Part shown: positions 1-6,670 of the stretch, in pieces | Layout: each line of letters opens with the position of its first letter | Numbering within the stretch: the stretch's first letter is position 1 | Translations under genes and position numbers: made by a program | Notes under the pieces: model-generated | Database searches by the model: none | Seen by the model: the letters and a program-made list of their open reading frames with translations, nothing else | What the model was told of the DNA's origin: nothing | Assembly: GCA_948472605.1 (NCBI GenBank) | Contig: CAOKUH010000022.1 | Location: 1 to 16,469, forward strand | Source: an uncultured Mycoplasmatota bacterium | Lineage (GTDB): Bacteria > Bacillota_I > Bacilli_A > RF39 > UBA660 | Direction of reading: 5' to 3' | Length of the DNA stretch: 16,469 bases

Positions 1-1
1 C

Positions 2-40
2 TATGTAAAAGATTATGAGAAAAGTATGTTTGAATTATAA
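2..40 (+). CDS. C-terminal end of an upstream gene (partial)
   Basis: An open frame enters from the left edge and ends at TAA after 12 residues (YVKDYEKSMFEL). A terminator hairpin follows 22 bp later, which fits the 3' end of a real gene. The fragment is too short to identify. It could also be a chance open frame. Confidence 0.35.
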   Translation, partial: YVKDYEKSMFEL

Positions 41-62
41 ACATAAATTACAATTAATCGAG

Positions 63-91
63 CAGATCAAAATTTAATGATCTGTTTTTTT
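63..91 (+). terminator. intrinsic terminator
   Basis: A perfect 7-bp inverted repeat (CAGATCA / TGATCTG) with an 8-nt loop is followed directly by seven T residues. It ends the transcript of the gene entering from the left and isolates the xre-methyltransferase operon downstream. Confidence 0.8.
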
Positions 92-116
92 ATACAATAA
101 ATTAAGTAAAGGAGGA

Positions 117-368
117 ATGTTTATAAATAAAATTGGAAATTTATTGAAACAAGAAAGAATAAAAAGAAAAATGTCTTTAAGAACACTATCAGAATTATCT
201 AGCATTTCTATTTCTACTTTAAGTAAATTAGAAAATGATAAGATAAAAAATGTTAATAGTGTTTTTTTATATAGATTAAGTAAAATTTTAAAAATAGATT
301 ATGAATATTTAACTAGGCAAAGATGGGATATACTTCCCACCTTTTTATATGAAAGGAAGCCCAGTTAA
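117..368 (+). CDS. Xre/Cro-type HTH transcriptional regulator
   Basis: A DNA-binding protein of 83 residues, almost entirely an HTH_3 domain. The pattern is IGNLLKQERIKRKMSLRTLSELSSISISTLSKLEN: helix 2 at about residues 20-26 and recognition helix at about 30-40, followed by the usual 'LSKILKIDYEYL' helix. Such proteins act as dimers on operators, often their own promoter. The Shine-Dalgarno GGAGG (111-115) sits only one base before the ATG, which is unusually close. No upstream in-frame start exists, so either this spacing is used or initiation is at a non-AUG codon such as ATA 123. The stop overlaps the methyltransferase start by one base (TAATG), so the two are co-transcribed and probably translationally coupled. 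Regulator of the mobile element is an inference from context. Confidence 0.85.
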   Translation: MFINKIGNLLKQERIKRKMSLRTLSELSSISISTLSKLENDKIKNVNSVFLYRLSKILKIDYEYLTRQRWDILPTFLYERKPS

Positions 369-1078
369 TGGAAGTAAATAAAATATATAATGAGGATTGT
401 CTAGTTGGTCTTAAAAAAATACCAGATAACTCTATTGATCTAGTTTTAATTGATCCACCCTATGATATTTGTACTACTGGTGGTAAAAAAGGAAATGACA
501 AATTATCACACGACATTATGAAATTAGAAAAGGAATTAATTGATAATAACTTAGTTAGTAGTTTTGATATTAGGGTTTTAGATGAAATTGTTAGAGTGAT
601 GAAAGATATTAATATTTATATTTGGTGTAATGCTAGACAAATACCTATGTATATAAAATATTTTAATTTAGAACTTCAATGTAAATTAGAAGTTGTAGTA
701 TGGGGTAAAACGAATCCTATACCCCTTTTTAGTAATAAATATATGAACGACAAAGAATATTGTTTATATTTTAGAAAAGATGGTTACTGTAAGCCCCAAA
801 ATTATGAAGATGCTAAAAGTATATACATATCTAAGGCAAATGTAGAAGATAAAAAGAAATATCAACACCCTACCATAAAACCTTTAGAACTAATAAGAAG
901 ATTAATTAGGAATAGTTCTAAAGAAAATGATCTAGTTTTAGACTGCTTTTTAGGTAGTGGTACAACTGCAGTTGCTTGTATTTTAGAAAATAGAAAATAC
1001 ATAGGGTTTGAAATAAACAAAAAATACTTTGATACTGCTAATAAAAGAATATTAGAAACAAAAAAGGATGGTGATTAA
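368..1078 (+). CDS. DNA adenine N6-methyltransferase (N6_N4_Mtase family)
   Basis: A 236-residue site-specific DNA methyltransferase that transfers a methyl group from S-adenosylmethionine, probably to adenine N6. The catalytic motif IV DPPY is at residues 29-32. The HPTxKP segment (167-172) leads into the SAM-binding motif I FLGSGTT (194-200), followed by AVACILENRKYIGFEI. Motif IV before motif I is the beta-type order of the PF01555 family. The expected target-recognition segment lies between about 35 and 160. No restriction endonuclease gene is adjacent, so it looks like an orphan enzyme, as conjugative elements often carry for protection or regulation. It overlaps the xre stop by one base, and the next gene starts immediately after its stop. 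The recognition sequence cannot be read from the protein. Confidence 0.9.
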   Translation: MEVNKIYNEDCLVGLKKIPDNSIDLVLIDPPYDICTTGGKKGNDKLSHDIMKLEKELIDNNLVSSFDIRVLDEIVRVMKDINIYIWCNARQIPMYIKYFNLELQCKLEVVVWGKTNPIPLFSNKYMNDKEYCLYFRKDGYCKPQNYEDAKSIYISKANVEDKKKYQHPTIKPLELIRRLIRNSSKENDLVLDCFLGSGTTAVACILENRKYIGFEINKKYFDTANKRILETKKDGD

Positions 1079-1933
1079 ATGGGATATCAAGAAAGTGTTA
1101 TAAAAGTTAAAAAAACATATCAAAATGAATTAATAGAACAAATTATAAATAGTGATCGTGAGCAATATATTTTTTGTGATCCATATTTTATAGTTGAAGT
1201 TAAAAAAGATATAAATAGATATAATTTTGAAAAAGATGATAAATTAATCTATGTTTGTGGTGAAAGAGATGGGCAACGAAGTTTTGAAGATTTTATAGAT
1301 AACTCTGATAATCAGATAAAATTAGATCCCAACATAGAAAATAAAATTTATCCAATTGAAGATATACAAGATTTATCATTATTTAATATTATTTCTGAAA
1401 TGGATAATGGATGTGGTGAAGATGAATATTTTAAAGTTACTGGAATAGATAAATATATTGAAAATCAAAAAGAAAAGTCTATAAATAAATATGATGAAGT
1501 AAAAAATAGACATCAGAAAAGAGTAAATGATTTTCCACTAGGTTTTGCTTTTAGTAATGAGCAATTTAAAGATATGATGGAAAAATGGGGTTTGGAAGAA
1601 AATGATACAGATAAAATACTCTCTATTGGTGGTGGAGGTTTTATAAGAAAAACTGATTTAGAAGAATACAATAAAATGTGGGATGAAATTAGAAAAGACA
1701 ATAAAGAATTAATAGAATCAGATAAAACTGGTGATGGTTATATCAAGGATATGTTTGTAAGTGAACTTGAAAATCATGAATATTGTATTACTTATGATAT
1801 AGAAGATACTTTAGATGCTTTGGAACTTTCTTATGAACAAGTTATGAGTAGCCCTAATTTAAAACATGGGCTTGAACTTGCTAAGAAAGAAATCATAGAA
1901 AAGGAAAATGAACAAGACTATGACATTGAATAA
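1079..1933 (+). CDS. mobile-element accessory protein, unknown function
   Basis: A soluble, acidic 284-residue protein. Its ATG directly abuts the methyltransferase stop, so translation is probably coupled. The first ~110 residues show no motif I recognise. The C-terminal half contains FSNEQFKDMMEKWG, DTDKILSIGGGGFI and HEYCITYDIEDTLDALELS. I associate this pattern with small accessory proteins of Firmicutes conjugative elements and plasmids whose function is unknown; the association is from memory and unverified. There is no signal peptide or membrane segment. Its last 26 bases overlap the following gene. Because it sits beside an orphan methyltransferase, a role in DNA recognition or anti-restriction is conceivable, but nothing in the sequence shows it. 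Confidence 0.7.
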   Translation: MGYQESVIKVKKTYQNELIEQIINSDREQYIFCDPYFIVEVKKDINRYNFEKDDKLIYVCGERDGQRSFEDFIDNSDNQIKLDPNIENKIYPIEDIQDLSLFNIISEMDNGCGEDEYFKVTGIDKYIENQKEKSINKYDEVKNRHQKRVNDFPLGFAFSNEQFKDMMEKWGLEENDTDKILSIGGGGFIRKTDLEEYNKMWDEIRKDNKELIESDKTGDGYIKDMFVSELENHEYCITYDIEDTLDALELSYEQVMSSPNLKHGLELAKKEIIEKENEQDYDIE

Positions 1934-2273
1934 AGAAGAATTATTAGAATTTAAAACTACTAATGATGGTAAATTTCTATATACTAGAATTAATGATTTT
2001 ATGGACTATGTTTACCAAAATGACTTGTACGAATATACAGATGATATTTATGATGATAATGGTATTAGAGATATTATAAGAAATGATATTGATAAATCTG
2101 GTTGGGAAAGAATTAAATATATGTTACAAAATGTAGAAAATATTAAATGTGATTATTTAATTAAAGATAACTATGGTAATTTTAATAATATAACGAATAA
2201 TGATATAAATACTATCATTGATAATATTGTCTATGACTTAGATAAAAAATTAGGTGATTCTTATGAAATTTAA
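1908..2273 (+). CDS. small acidic mobile-element protein, unknown function
   Basis: A 121-residue protein rich in Asp, Asn and Tyr, with the stretch GIRDIIRNDIDKSGWERIKY in the middle and an acidic tail (IIDNIVYDLDKKLGD). It lacks a signal peptide or membrane helix. It overlaps the preceding gene by 26 bases and the next by 11, so it is a member of one polycistron. Two starts are possible: ATG 1908, only two bases after AAGGA (1901-1905), or ATG 1920, 14 bases after it. Neither spacing is ideal. The protein resembles accessory proteins of conjugative elements that travel with the previous gene type, but I cannot name its function. Confidence 0.65.
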   Translation: MNKTMTLNKEELLEFKTTNDGKFLYTRINDFMDYVYQNDLYEYTDDIYDDNGIRDIIRNDIDKSGWERIKYMLQNVENIKCDYLIKDNYGNFNNITNNDINTIIDNIVYDLDKKLGDSYEI

Positions 2274-2418
2274 AGAATTACTTTCAAAATTTCTATGGTT
2301 TCATAAAAAATTTTGGGGGCATAGATATGTTGTTATTGAAAATGACAAAGTTATTAAATATTTACTTATTTATCATAAAAGAATTTATGTATTAAATAAG
2401 GAGGATTATGCTTTATAG
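2263..2418 (+). CDS. small basic protein, unknown function
   Basis: A 51-residue ORF starting at an ATG six bases after AGGTG (2252-2256), which lies inside the previous gene's 3' end. The 11-base overlap supports coupled translation. The product is basic and aromatic (LWFHKKFWGHRYVVIEN near the N-terminus) and ends KEDYAL. It has no clear transmembrane helix and no family I recognise. A good ribosome binding site and the continuous polycistron make it likely to be real. A GC-rich hairpin begins 11 bases after its stop. Confidence 0.5.
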   Translation: MKFKELLSKFLWFHKKFWGHRYVVIENDKVIKYLLIYHKRIYVLNKEDYAL

Positions 2419-2429
2419 CAATAATCTAG

Positions 2430-2458
2430 TAAGGGGCTTACAATGAGTTTGCCCCTTA
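2430..2458 (+). promoter_or_regulatory. hairpin sequestering the virD4 ribosome binding site
   Basis: Perfect 8-bp inverted repeat TAAGGGGC (2430-2437) / GCCCCTTA (2451-2458) with a 13-nt loop, in a region otherwise almost free of G and C. The left arm contains the AAGGGG Shine-Dalgarno of the virD4 ORF and the loop contains its ATG (2443). Folding would hide the initiation region. The sequence after the stem is T-rich but interrupted (TTATTATTTTATT), so it could instead act as a weak terminator for the accessory operon. Structure is read directly; function is inferred. Confidence 0.6.
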
Positions 2459-4442
2459 TTATTTTATTGTTAGTTTTAATTGTTTTCATTATTTGCTTTA
2501 TTTATATAGAGCCAGTAATTTCAAAACACAAAATTAAAAATAATAATGAGTATGGATCTGCAAGATTTTTGTAAAAGAAAAAATCTCTAATATTCATGAT
2601 GTTGGTTTTCCAGTTTATTATGACAAAAATATAAATCATGTATGGTTTGATAAAGAAACACCCCATTATGTTTATCTAGGATCAAGTGGCTCTGGTAAAA
2701 GTGTAACTTGTGTTATACCTATGATTAGTTTTATTGCTAATGCCAAAAAGCCACGAAGTGTATTTGTTACAGATCCTAAAGGTGAAATTTACCATACAAC
2801 TTCTAAAATGCTATATGATAAAGGATATAAAGTTTTAACAATAGATTTTAGGCATCCAGAGTTATCTAATCATATAAATATTTTAGAGCCAGTTATCTGT
2901 GAATATGAAAAATATATAAAATATGAGAATTTAATTAATACTGCTACTAATGAAAATGAAAGACTAGATTATCAAAATAAATCGATTTTTAGTTATGCTG
3001 AAACTAATAGACTAATTACTTCTCTAGCATCCATGATTACCTATGATAAATCACAAGGTAAAGATCCATTCTGGAACAATAGTGCTAAAAACTTACTGGA
3101 GGGTTTAATTGGTTTTTTCTTAGAGGAATATAAAGATGGTAAAATTAATCGTGAACAAATTACCATGACTTCTATTCGTAAGTTTCAAAACTCTACAATG
3201 GAAGAAAAAAATTCTAAGAAGTTTAAATCATATATAGAACATAAACCTTATGGAACTAAATCAAAAGATAGTCTAGTTCCTATTTTATCATCTAGTGAAA
3301 ATACTTATAAGTCTATTACTAGTGTTTTCTCTGAAAAAATGGCTATATTTAATGATGTCAATGTTGCTAATGTTACTAGTAGGTCAGATTTTGACTTTGA
3401 TATTTTGGGTAAGGAAAAGTCTGCTTTGTTTGTTATAGTTCCAGATGAAGATAAAGTTTACTATTCCTTAGTTACGATCATATTAGGTCTTTTGTATAAG
3501 GAATTAGTAAAACTTGCTAATGCTAATGAAAATAAAAAATGTCCTATTGAAATTGACTGGATATGTGATGAATTTTCTAATTGCCCACCACTTGTAGAGC
3601 CAAGTATCGAATCAATAATTTCTGTTGCTCGATCTCGGGGATTAAGGTATCATTTATTTATTCAAAGTTTAAGTCAGTTAGATAATGTTTATGGTAAAGA
3701 AGTAGCCCAGATTATACTTGATAACTCTGGACTTGCTTATCTTAAAACAAATACAATGGATACTGCTGAGGCAGTAAGTAAAAGATTAGGAAAAAAGACA
3801 ATAGAATCAAATTCAATTAGCCAGTCAGTTAGTTTAACTAATTATAATGGAAATAAATCAACTTCTTTAATTGCTCGTGATCTTTTAACACCAGATGAAG
3901 TTAAAAATCTTCATTATAAGACAATTATATTTCCTAATATTGGTTATCCAATATTTAGAGATACTGTTATTTATAAAAAAATCTCATGTTATTCTAGTGG
4001 TGAATTAGAAAGAAAAATAATACCACTTATAGATTTAAGTAATACATATTTTACTGTTGAAGATATAAAAACTAAATATGATAGACTTTTTATAAATAGA
4101 AATGATAAATCTATCTATAAGGAAGAATTATCAGAATTTGATAAGTTTAAAGAGGAAGAACAAACAAAATTAAAAAATATAGTTGAAATTGTACAAGATC
4201 AACTTAAAGATAAAATTTCTTTATTTGAGTTTAAAGAAAACAATAATAGAACTTATGCTAGTTTTGAATTATCTAAGCCACTTAATACTAAAGAATTAAC
4301 TTTTATTAAAGGAAAAATAAATAAGGAAGTATTTCATTTAGAAATAGATAATGGTAACAATACTAAGTCTACTATTGAAATACATTTAAAGAATCCTTTA
4401 GAACAAGATTTAACTTTAGAGAAAGGAAATAAAAATGTCTAA
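2443..4442 (+). pseudogene. VirD4/TraG-type coupling protein, frameshifted
   Basis: Type IV coupling proteins are inner-membrane hexameric ATPases that bring the relaxase-DNA complex to the secretion channel. The ATG at 2443 opens a frame with one membrane helix (LPLIILLLVLIVFIICFIYI) that reaches YGSARFL and stops at TAA 2572. Homology continues in another frame from about 2571 (KEKISNIHDVG), through Walker A LGSSGSGKS (about 2676-2702), TDPKGE, and Walker B DEFSN near 3568, to the stop at 4442. One missing T in the T5 run at 2566-2570 explains the break. The ATG at 2721 is not a credible start because it lies after Walker A, and the frame from 2550 to 2721 holds no ATG, GTG or TTG. A one-base sequencing error or programmed frameshifting would rescue the gene; otherwise it is dead. 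Confidence 0.85.
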
Positions 4443-4503
4443 TAAAGATATTCATTATTTCCTTTTTTTAAGAATAGGTTTTATAGAGGTGAACACTCTA
4501 TGA
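4435..4503 (+). CDS. 22-residue ORF, possibly a remnant of a deleted gene
   Basis: The ORF starts eight bases before the virD4 stop, seven bases after AAAGGA (4422-4427), so initiation looks real. It encodes MSNKDIHYFLFLRIGFIEVN plus two residues and ends in ATGA overlap with the next ORF. In comparable elements the gene after virD4 is a longer transfer protein. The short product may therefore be the first codons of such a gene fused to sequence upstream of the recombinase by deletion, or a genuine small member of the recombinase leader chain. Confidence 0.3.
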   Translation: MSNKDIHYFLFLRIGFIEVNTL

Positions 4504-4634
4504 AACGAATAAATAAAAGTGGTAAAAAAAGGAATTTAGATATTAAATTTATTCACAAAGAAAATGGTACAAAACTAGAAGAAATACTAAAGGAGGGATA
4601 TTTATGCTATTTAAGAAATTTAAAAGCAAAATGA
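4500..4634 (+). CDS. small basic protein upstream of the recombinase
   Basis: A 44-residue product beginning MKRINKSGKKRNLDIKFIHK and ending NLKAK. AGAGGTG (4485-4491) lies eight bases before the ATG. It is strongly basic at the N-terminus, with an acidic patch in the middle (KLEEILKEG). Small basic ORFs of this type commonly precede large serine recombinase genes in Firmicutes elements; an excisionase-like or directionality role is possible but not shown. Its start overlaps the previous ORF by four bases, and its last codons lie within a terminator-like hairpin shared with the next ORF. I do not recognise a named family. Confidence 0.55.
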   Translation: MKRINKSGKKRNLDIKFIHKENGTKLEEILKEGYLCYLRNLKAK

Positions 4635-4717
4635 TTTGCTTTTTTGTCGTAAGGATGGTAACATGGCATCGTGAGGTATTGGTATTGCATAATTTGGGAT
4701 TGGAGGTAAGTTATTAA
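4604..4717 (+). CDS. 37-residue small ORF in the recombinase leader
   Basis: Preceded by a very strong AAGGAGGG (4590-4597) six bases before the ATG. It overlaps the previous ORF by 31 bases in another frame and ends TAATG with the next one. The product is MLFKKFKSKMICFFVVRMVT, then WHREVLVLHNLGLEVSY: a basic start, a short hydrophobic stretch and a tail. It may be a small membrane-associated peptide. Its codons run straight through the hairpin and T-tract at 4622-4645, so its translation could decide whether transcription continues. It may thus be a leader peptide rather than a functional protein. Confidence 0.5.
   Translation: MLFKKFKSKMICFFVVRMVTWHREVLVLHNLGLEVSY
4622..4645 (+). terminator. 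terminator-like hairpin (possible attenuator) before the recombinase
   Basis: Perfect 9-bp inverted repeat AAAAGCAAA / TTTGCTTTT with a four-base ATGA loop and a T6 run (4640-4645). It lies inside two overlapping small ORFs. The loop holds the TGA stop of the 44-residue ORF, and the left arm begins 16 bases after the A of the 37-residue ORF's ATG. A ribosome moving here would disrupt it, which is the geometry of translation-controlled attenuation. The A/U-rich stem means efficiency could be modest. Confidence 0.55.
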
Positions 4718-4803
4718 TGCAATACTTAAAAATTGATTATGATAATCAAAATAATACCCATAACAATACTGAAAAATCTTCTATCATGGAGGTTTTAGTA
4801 TAA
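4717..4803 (+). CDS. 28-residue small ORF coupled to the recombinase
   Basis: Encodes MQYLKIDYDNQNNTHNNTEK followed by SSIMEVLV. GGAGGT (4702-4707) lies nine bases before the ATG. It begins on the stop of the previous ORF (TAATG) and ends on the recombinase ATG in the same way, so all frames are stitched together. The peptide is polar, with an Asn/Asp-rich middle. It may serve only to deliver ribosomes to the recombinase start; GGAGG near 4789 also serves that start. No family recognised. Confidence 0.5.
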   Translation: MQYLKIDYDNQNNTHNNTEKSSIMEVLV

Positions 4804-6380
4804 TGGAATATATTTGTGGTGCTTATGACAGATTATCAGATGCAGACAGTAAAACTGATGAAAGTTCTTCTATTCAAAGTCAAAAAATTATAATTGATTC
4901 ATTTGCTAAATTTAATAATCTAAAAATTTATAAACACTATATAGATGATGGTTACTCTGGTGGTAATTTTGATAGACCAGGATTTCAAGAAATGATTAAG
5001 GATATTGAAAATGGAAAAATTAATTGTGTAATTACTAAAGATTTATCAAGACTTGGTCGTGAGATGTATAAGACTGGTAAATACATTGAAGAATACTTTT
5101 TAGAAAAAGGTGTCAGATATATTGCTATTAATGATTCTTACGATTCCAATATTGGTGATTCGATGCTTGGTATTAGACTAAGTGTTAATGACTTATATTT
5201 AAGAGATGTTTCTAAAAAAGTTAAAACTTCTTTAAGAGCAAAACAAAATCGTGGTGATTATATTGGTTCTTTTCCACTATATGGCTATAAAAAAGATCCA
5301 TCTGATAGACATAAATTAATTGTAGATGAAGATGTAAGGTATGTTATTGAATTAATTTATGATCTTGCTCTTGAGGGATATAGCCCTAATAAAATAGCAG
5401 AATCATTGACACTAAAAAAAATACCTATTCCAATAGTTCATAAGAAAGAACCTAGAGCAAAAAATGTAACAGAAAATGAGGGCTTTGGTATTTGGAAAAG
5501 ACAGACTGTTTTTGGTATATTAACAAATCAAATGTATATTGGTAATATGGTGCAGAATACTCATAATAAAATTAGTTATAATTCTAAAAAATTACGAAAG
5601 ACTACTACTGATGAATTAATAATAGTAGAAAATACTCATGAGGGAATAATTTCTAAGGAAGTATTTGAAAAAGTACAAGAAATTATAAAATTAAAAATGA
5701 CTACTAGGGCAACTGATCATCAACTTGATTATTTATTAGGTGGTATGCTTTATTGCCATGAATGTGGTCGTACTATTAGAATAAGTGAAGATGTATTAAA
5801 ATCTGGAGTAAGACATTATACACAATGCAATTTATATACTAGAAAAGGAAAATTTGGTATCTGTTCATCTCATAGAATTAATTATGACTGGTTAGAAGAA
5901 GATATTGTAGAATATTTACAAGAGGTATGTGAAAAATTTTGTAAACATTATAATTTTAATGAAATTGAAGATAATTCAGAAAATATTGTTATGAAAAATA
6001 TAAAAGAAATAAATACAAAAATAGAAAGAATTAAAACTTTATTAAATTCTCATAAAAATACTATTGATAATCTTTATCTTGATAAGGTAAAAGGTTTAGT
6101 AGATGATGAAATGTATAAAAGAATATATGATAAAACACAAGATGAAATATCAAAGTTAAGTATTGAATTAGAAAACTTAGAAAAAAAGAAACAAGCAAAT
6201 GAAAAACAAAACGACACCAATTCAAGTTTCCATAAATGTAAAAAATCTATTCTTGATTATATGTCGTTAAAAAATCCTACTAAAAATATGATAGAACGAT
6301 TAGTTGATAGAATAGAAATAGATAAAGATAAAAAAGTATATGTTCATCTAAAGTTTCCAGAATTAAGAGAAACTGTATAA
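4803..6380 (+). CDS. large serine recombinase (integrase/excisionase of the element)
   Basis: A 525-residue site-specific recombinase that would integrate and excise the element through a 5'-phosphoserine DNA intermediate. The N-terminal resolvase domain (about 1-150) has YDRLS with catalytic Ser12 and the conserved KDLSRLGRE motif. The Recombinase domain (about 165-300) includes FPLYGYKK, KIAESL and the WKRQTVFGILTNQMYIGN segment. A zinc ribbon has CHEC at 318-321 and a later C...CSSH pair. A long Lys/Glu-rich coiled coil (about 395-480) and a C-terminal segment (MIERLVDRIEID) follow. Length and order are complete for the Tn4451/TnpX-like group, and no active-site loss is visible. It is translationally coupled to a 28-residue ORF and lies at the element's right end, where an attachment site is expected. 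Confidence 0.93.
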   Translation: MEYICGAYDRLSDADSKTDESSSIQSQKIIIDSFAKFNNLKIYKHYIDDGYSGGNFDRPGFQEMIKDIENGKINCVITKDLSRLGREMYKTGKYIEEYFLEKGVRYIAINDSYDSNIGDSMLGIRLSVNDLYLRDVSKKVKTSLRAKQNRGDYIGSFPLYGYKKDPSDRHKLIVDEDVRYVIELIYDLALEGYSPNKIAESLTLKKIPIPIVHKKEPRAKNVTENEGFGIWKRQTVFGILTNQMYIGNMVQNTHNKISYNSKKLRKTTTDELIIVENTHEGIISKEVFEKVQEIIKLKMTTRATDHQLDYLLGGMLYCHECGRTIRISEDVLKSGVRHYTQCNLYTRKGKFGICSSHRINYDWLEEDIVEYLQEVCEKFCKHYNFNEIEDNSENIVMKNIKEINTKIERIKTLLNSHKNTIDNLYLDKVKGLVDDEMYKRIYDKTQDEISKLSIELENLEKKKQANEKQNDTNSSFHKCKKSILDYMSLKNPTKNMIERLVDRIEIDKDKKVYVHLKFPELRETV

Positions 6381-6385
6381 AAAAA

Positions 6386-6437
6386 CAGTTATTTGGAAGT
6401 GTTACCCTTAATTTTCAGTTACTTTGTAAGTGTTACC
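6386..6437 (+). repeat. pair of direct repeats after the recombinase
   Basis: CAGTTA-N5-AAGTGTTACC (6386-6406) recurs as CAGTTAC-N5-AAGTGTTACC (6416-6437), about 30 bp apart. A third half copy, AAAAAACAGTTAC, ends at 6454 and is followed by an inverted GAGTAACC at 6471-6478. The spacing of roughly three helical turns and the position beside the recombinase stop suggest binding sites for the recombinase or an accessory factor, or an attachment-site region. Two copies do not make a CRISPR. Confidence 0.5.
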
Positions 6438-6450
6438 TATCAAAAAACAG

Positions 6451-6564
6451 TTACGAGTGCAAGACATAGGGAGTAACCTTACCATTTTTATCATACGGAG
6501 GATCATCACTACTCGTAAGTATGGCAAGTATTGGAATTATTTTAAATATTAGTAGAAATAATAA
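6451..6564 (-). other. possible antisense gene remnant
   Basis: On the minus strand a frame without an ATG reads a hydrophobic stretch (FKIIPILAILTSS), then DDPPYDKNGKVTPYVLHS and a stop (RC of 6451-6453). The peptide looks protein-like rather than random AT translation, and this patch is richer in G and C than its surroundings. It could be the tail of a gene cut by element insertion or deletion. I cannot identify it. Confidence 0.25.
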
Positions 6565-6645
6565 TTAAGCTAATTCAATTTACTTTTAAAACATTTAATT
6601 GACAATCAAAAATAATAATCACTAATAAGTTTATTTCTTTTGTAG

Positions 6646-6651
6646 TATAAT
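6646..6651 (+). promoter_or_regulatory. murG: candidate -10 box for the murG operon
   Basis: A consensus TATAAT lies 19 bases before the murG ATG. No good -35 exists 16-18 bases upstream (TAATAA at the expected place). A perfect TTGACA at 6599-6604 is too far from this box (41 bases) but could pair with a weaker -10 near 6622-6628. The murG run must have a promoter here or upstream in the element. Confidence 0.45.
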
Positions 6652-6670
6652 TGTAATAAAGGTGATATTC

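Noticed and set aside
1513..1701. Minus-strand open frame inside the 284-residue accessory gene.
   Set aside because: Shadow of the plus-strand gene; composition is that of reversed AT-rich codons.
368..1933. A restriction-modification system.
   Set aside because: Only the methyltransferase is recognisable; the neighbour shows no nuclease motif that I can see.
2721..4442. A complete VirD4 protein starting at ATG 2721.
   Set aside because: Walker A and the membrane helix lie upstream of this codon, so it would lack essential parts of the family.
6386..6478. A CRISPR array.
   Set aside because: Only two full repeats of about 21 bases with short spacing, and no cas genes.
6662..6670. GTG at 6662 as the murG start, adding three residues.
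   Set aside because: It lies inside the AAAGGTGA Shine-Dalgarno; ATG 6671 has correct spacing and gives the family's normal N-terminus.
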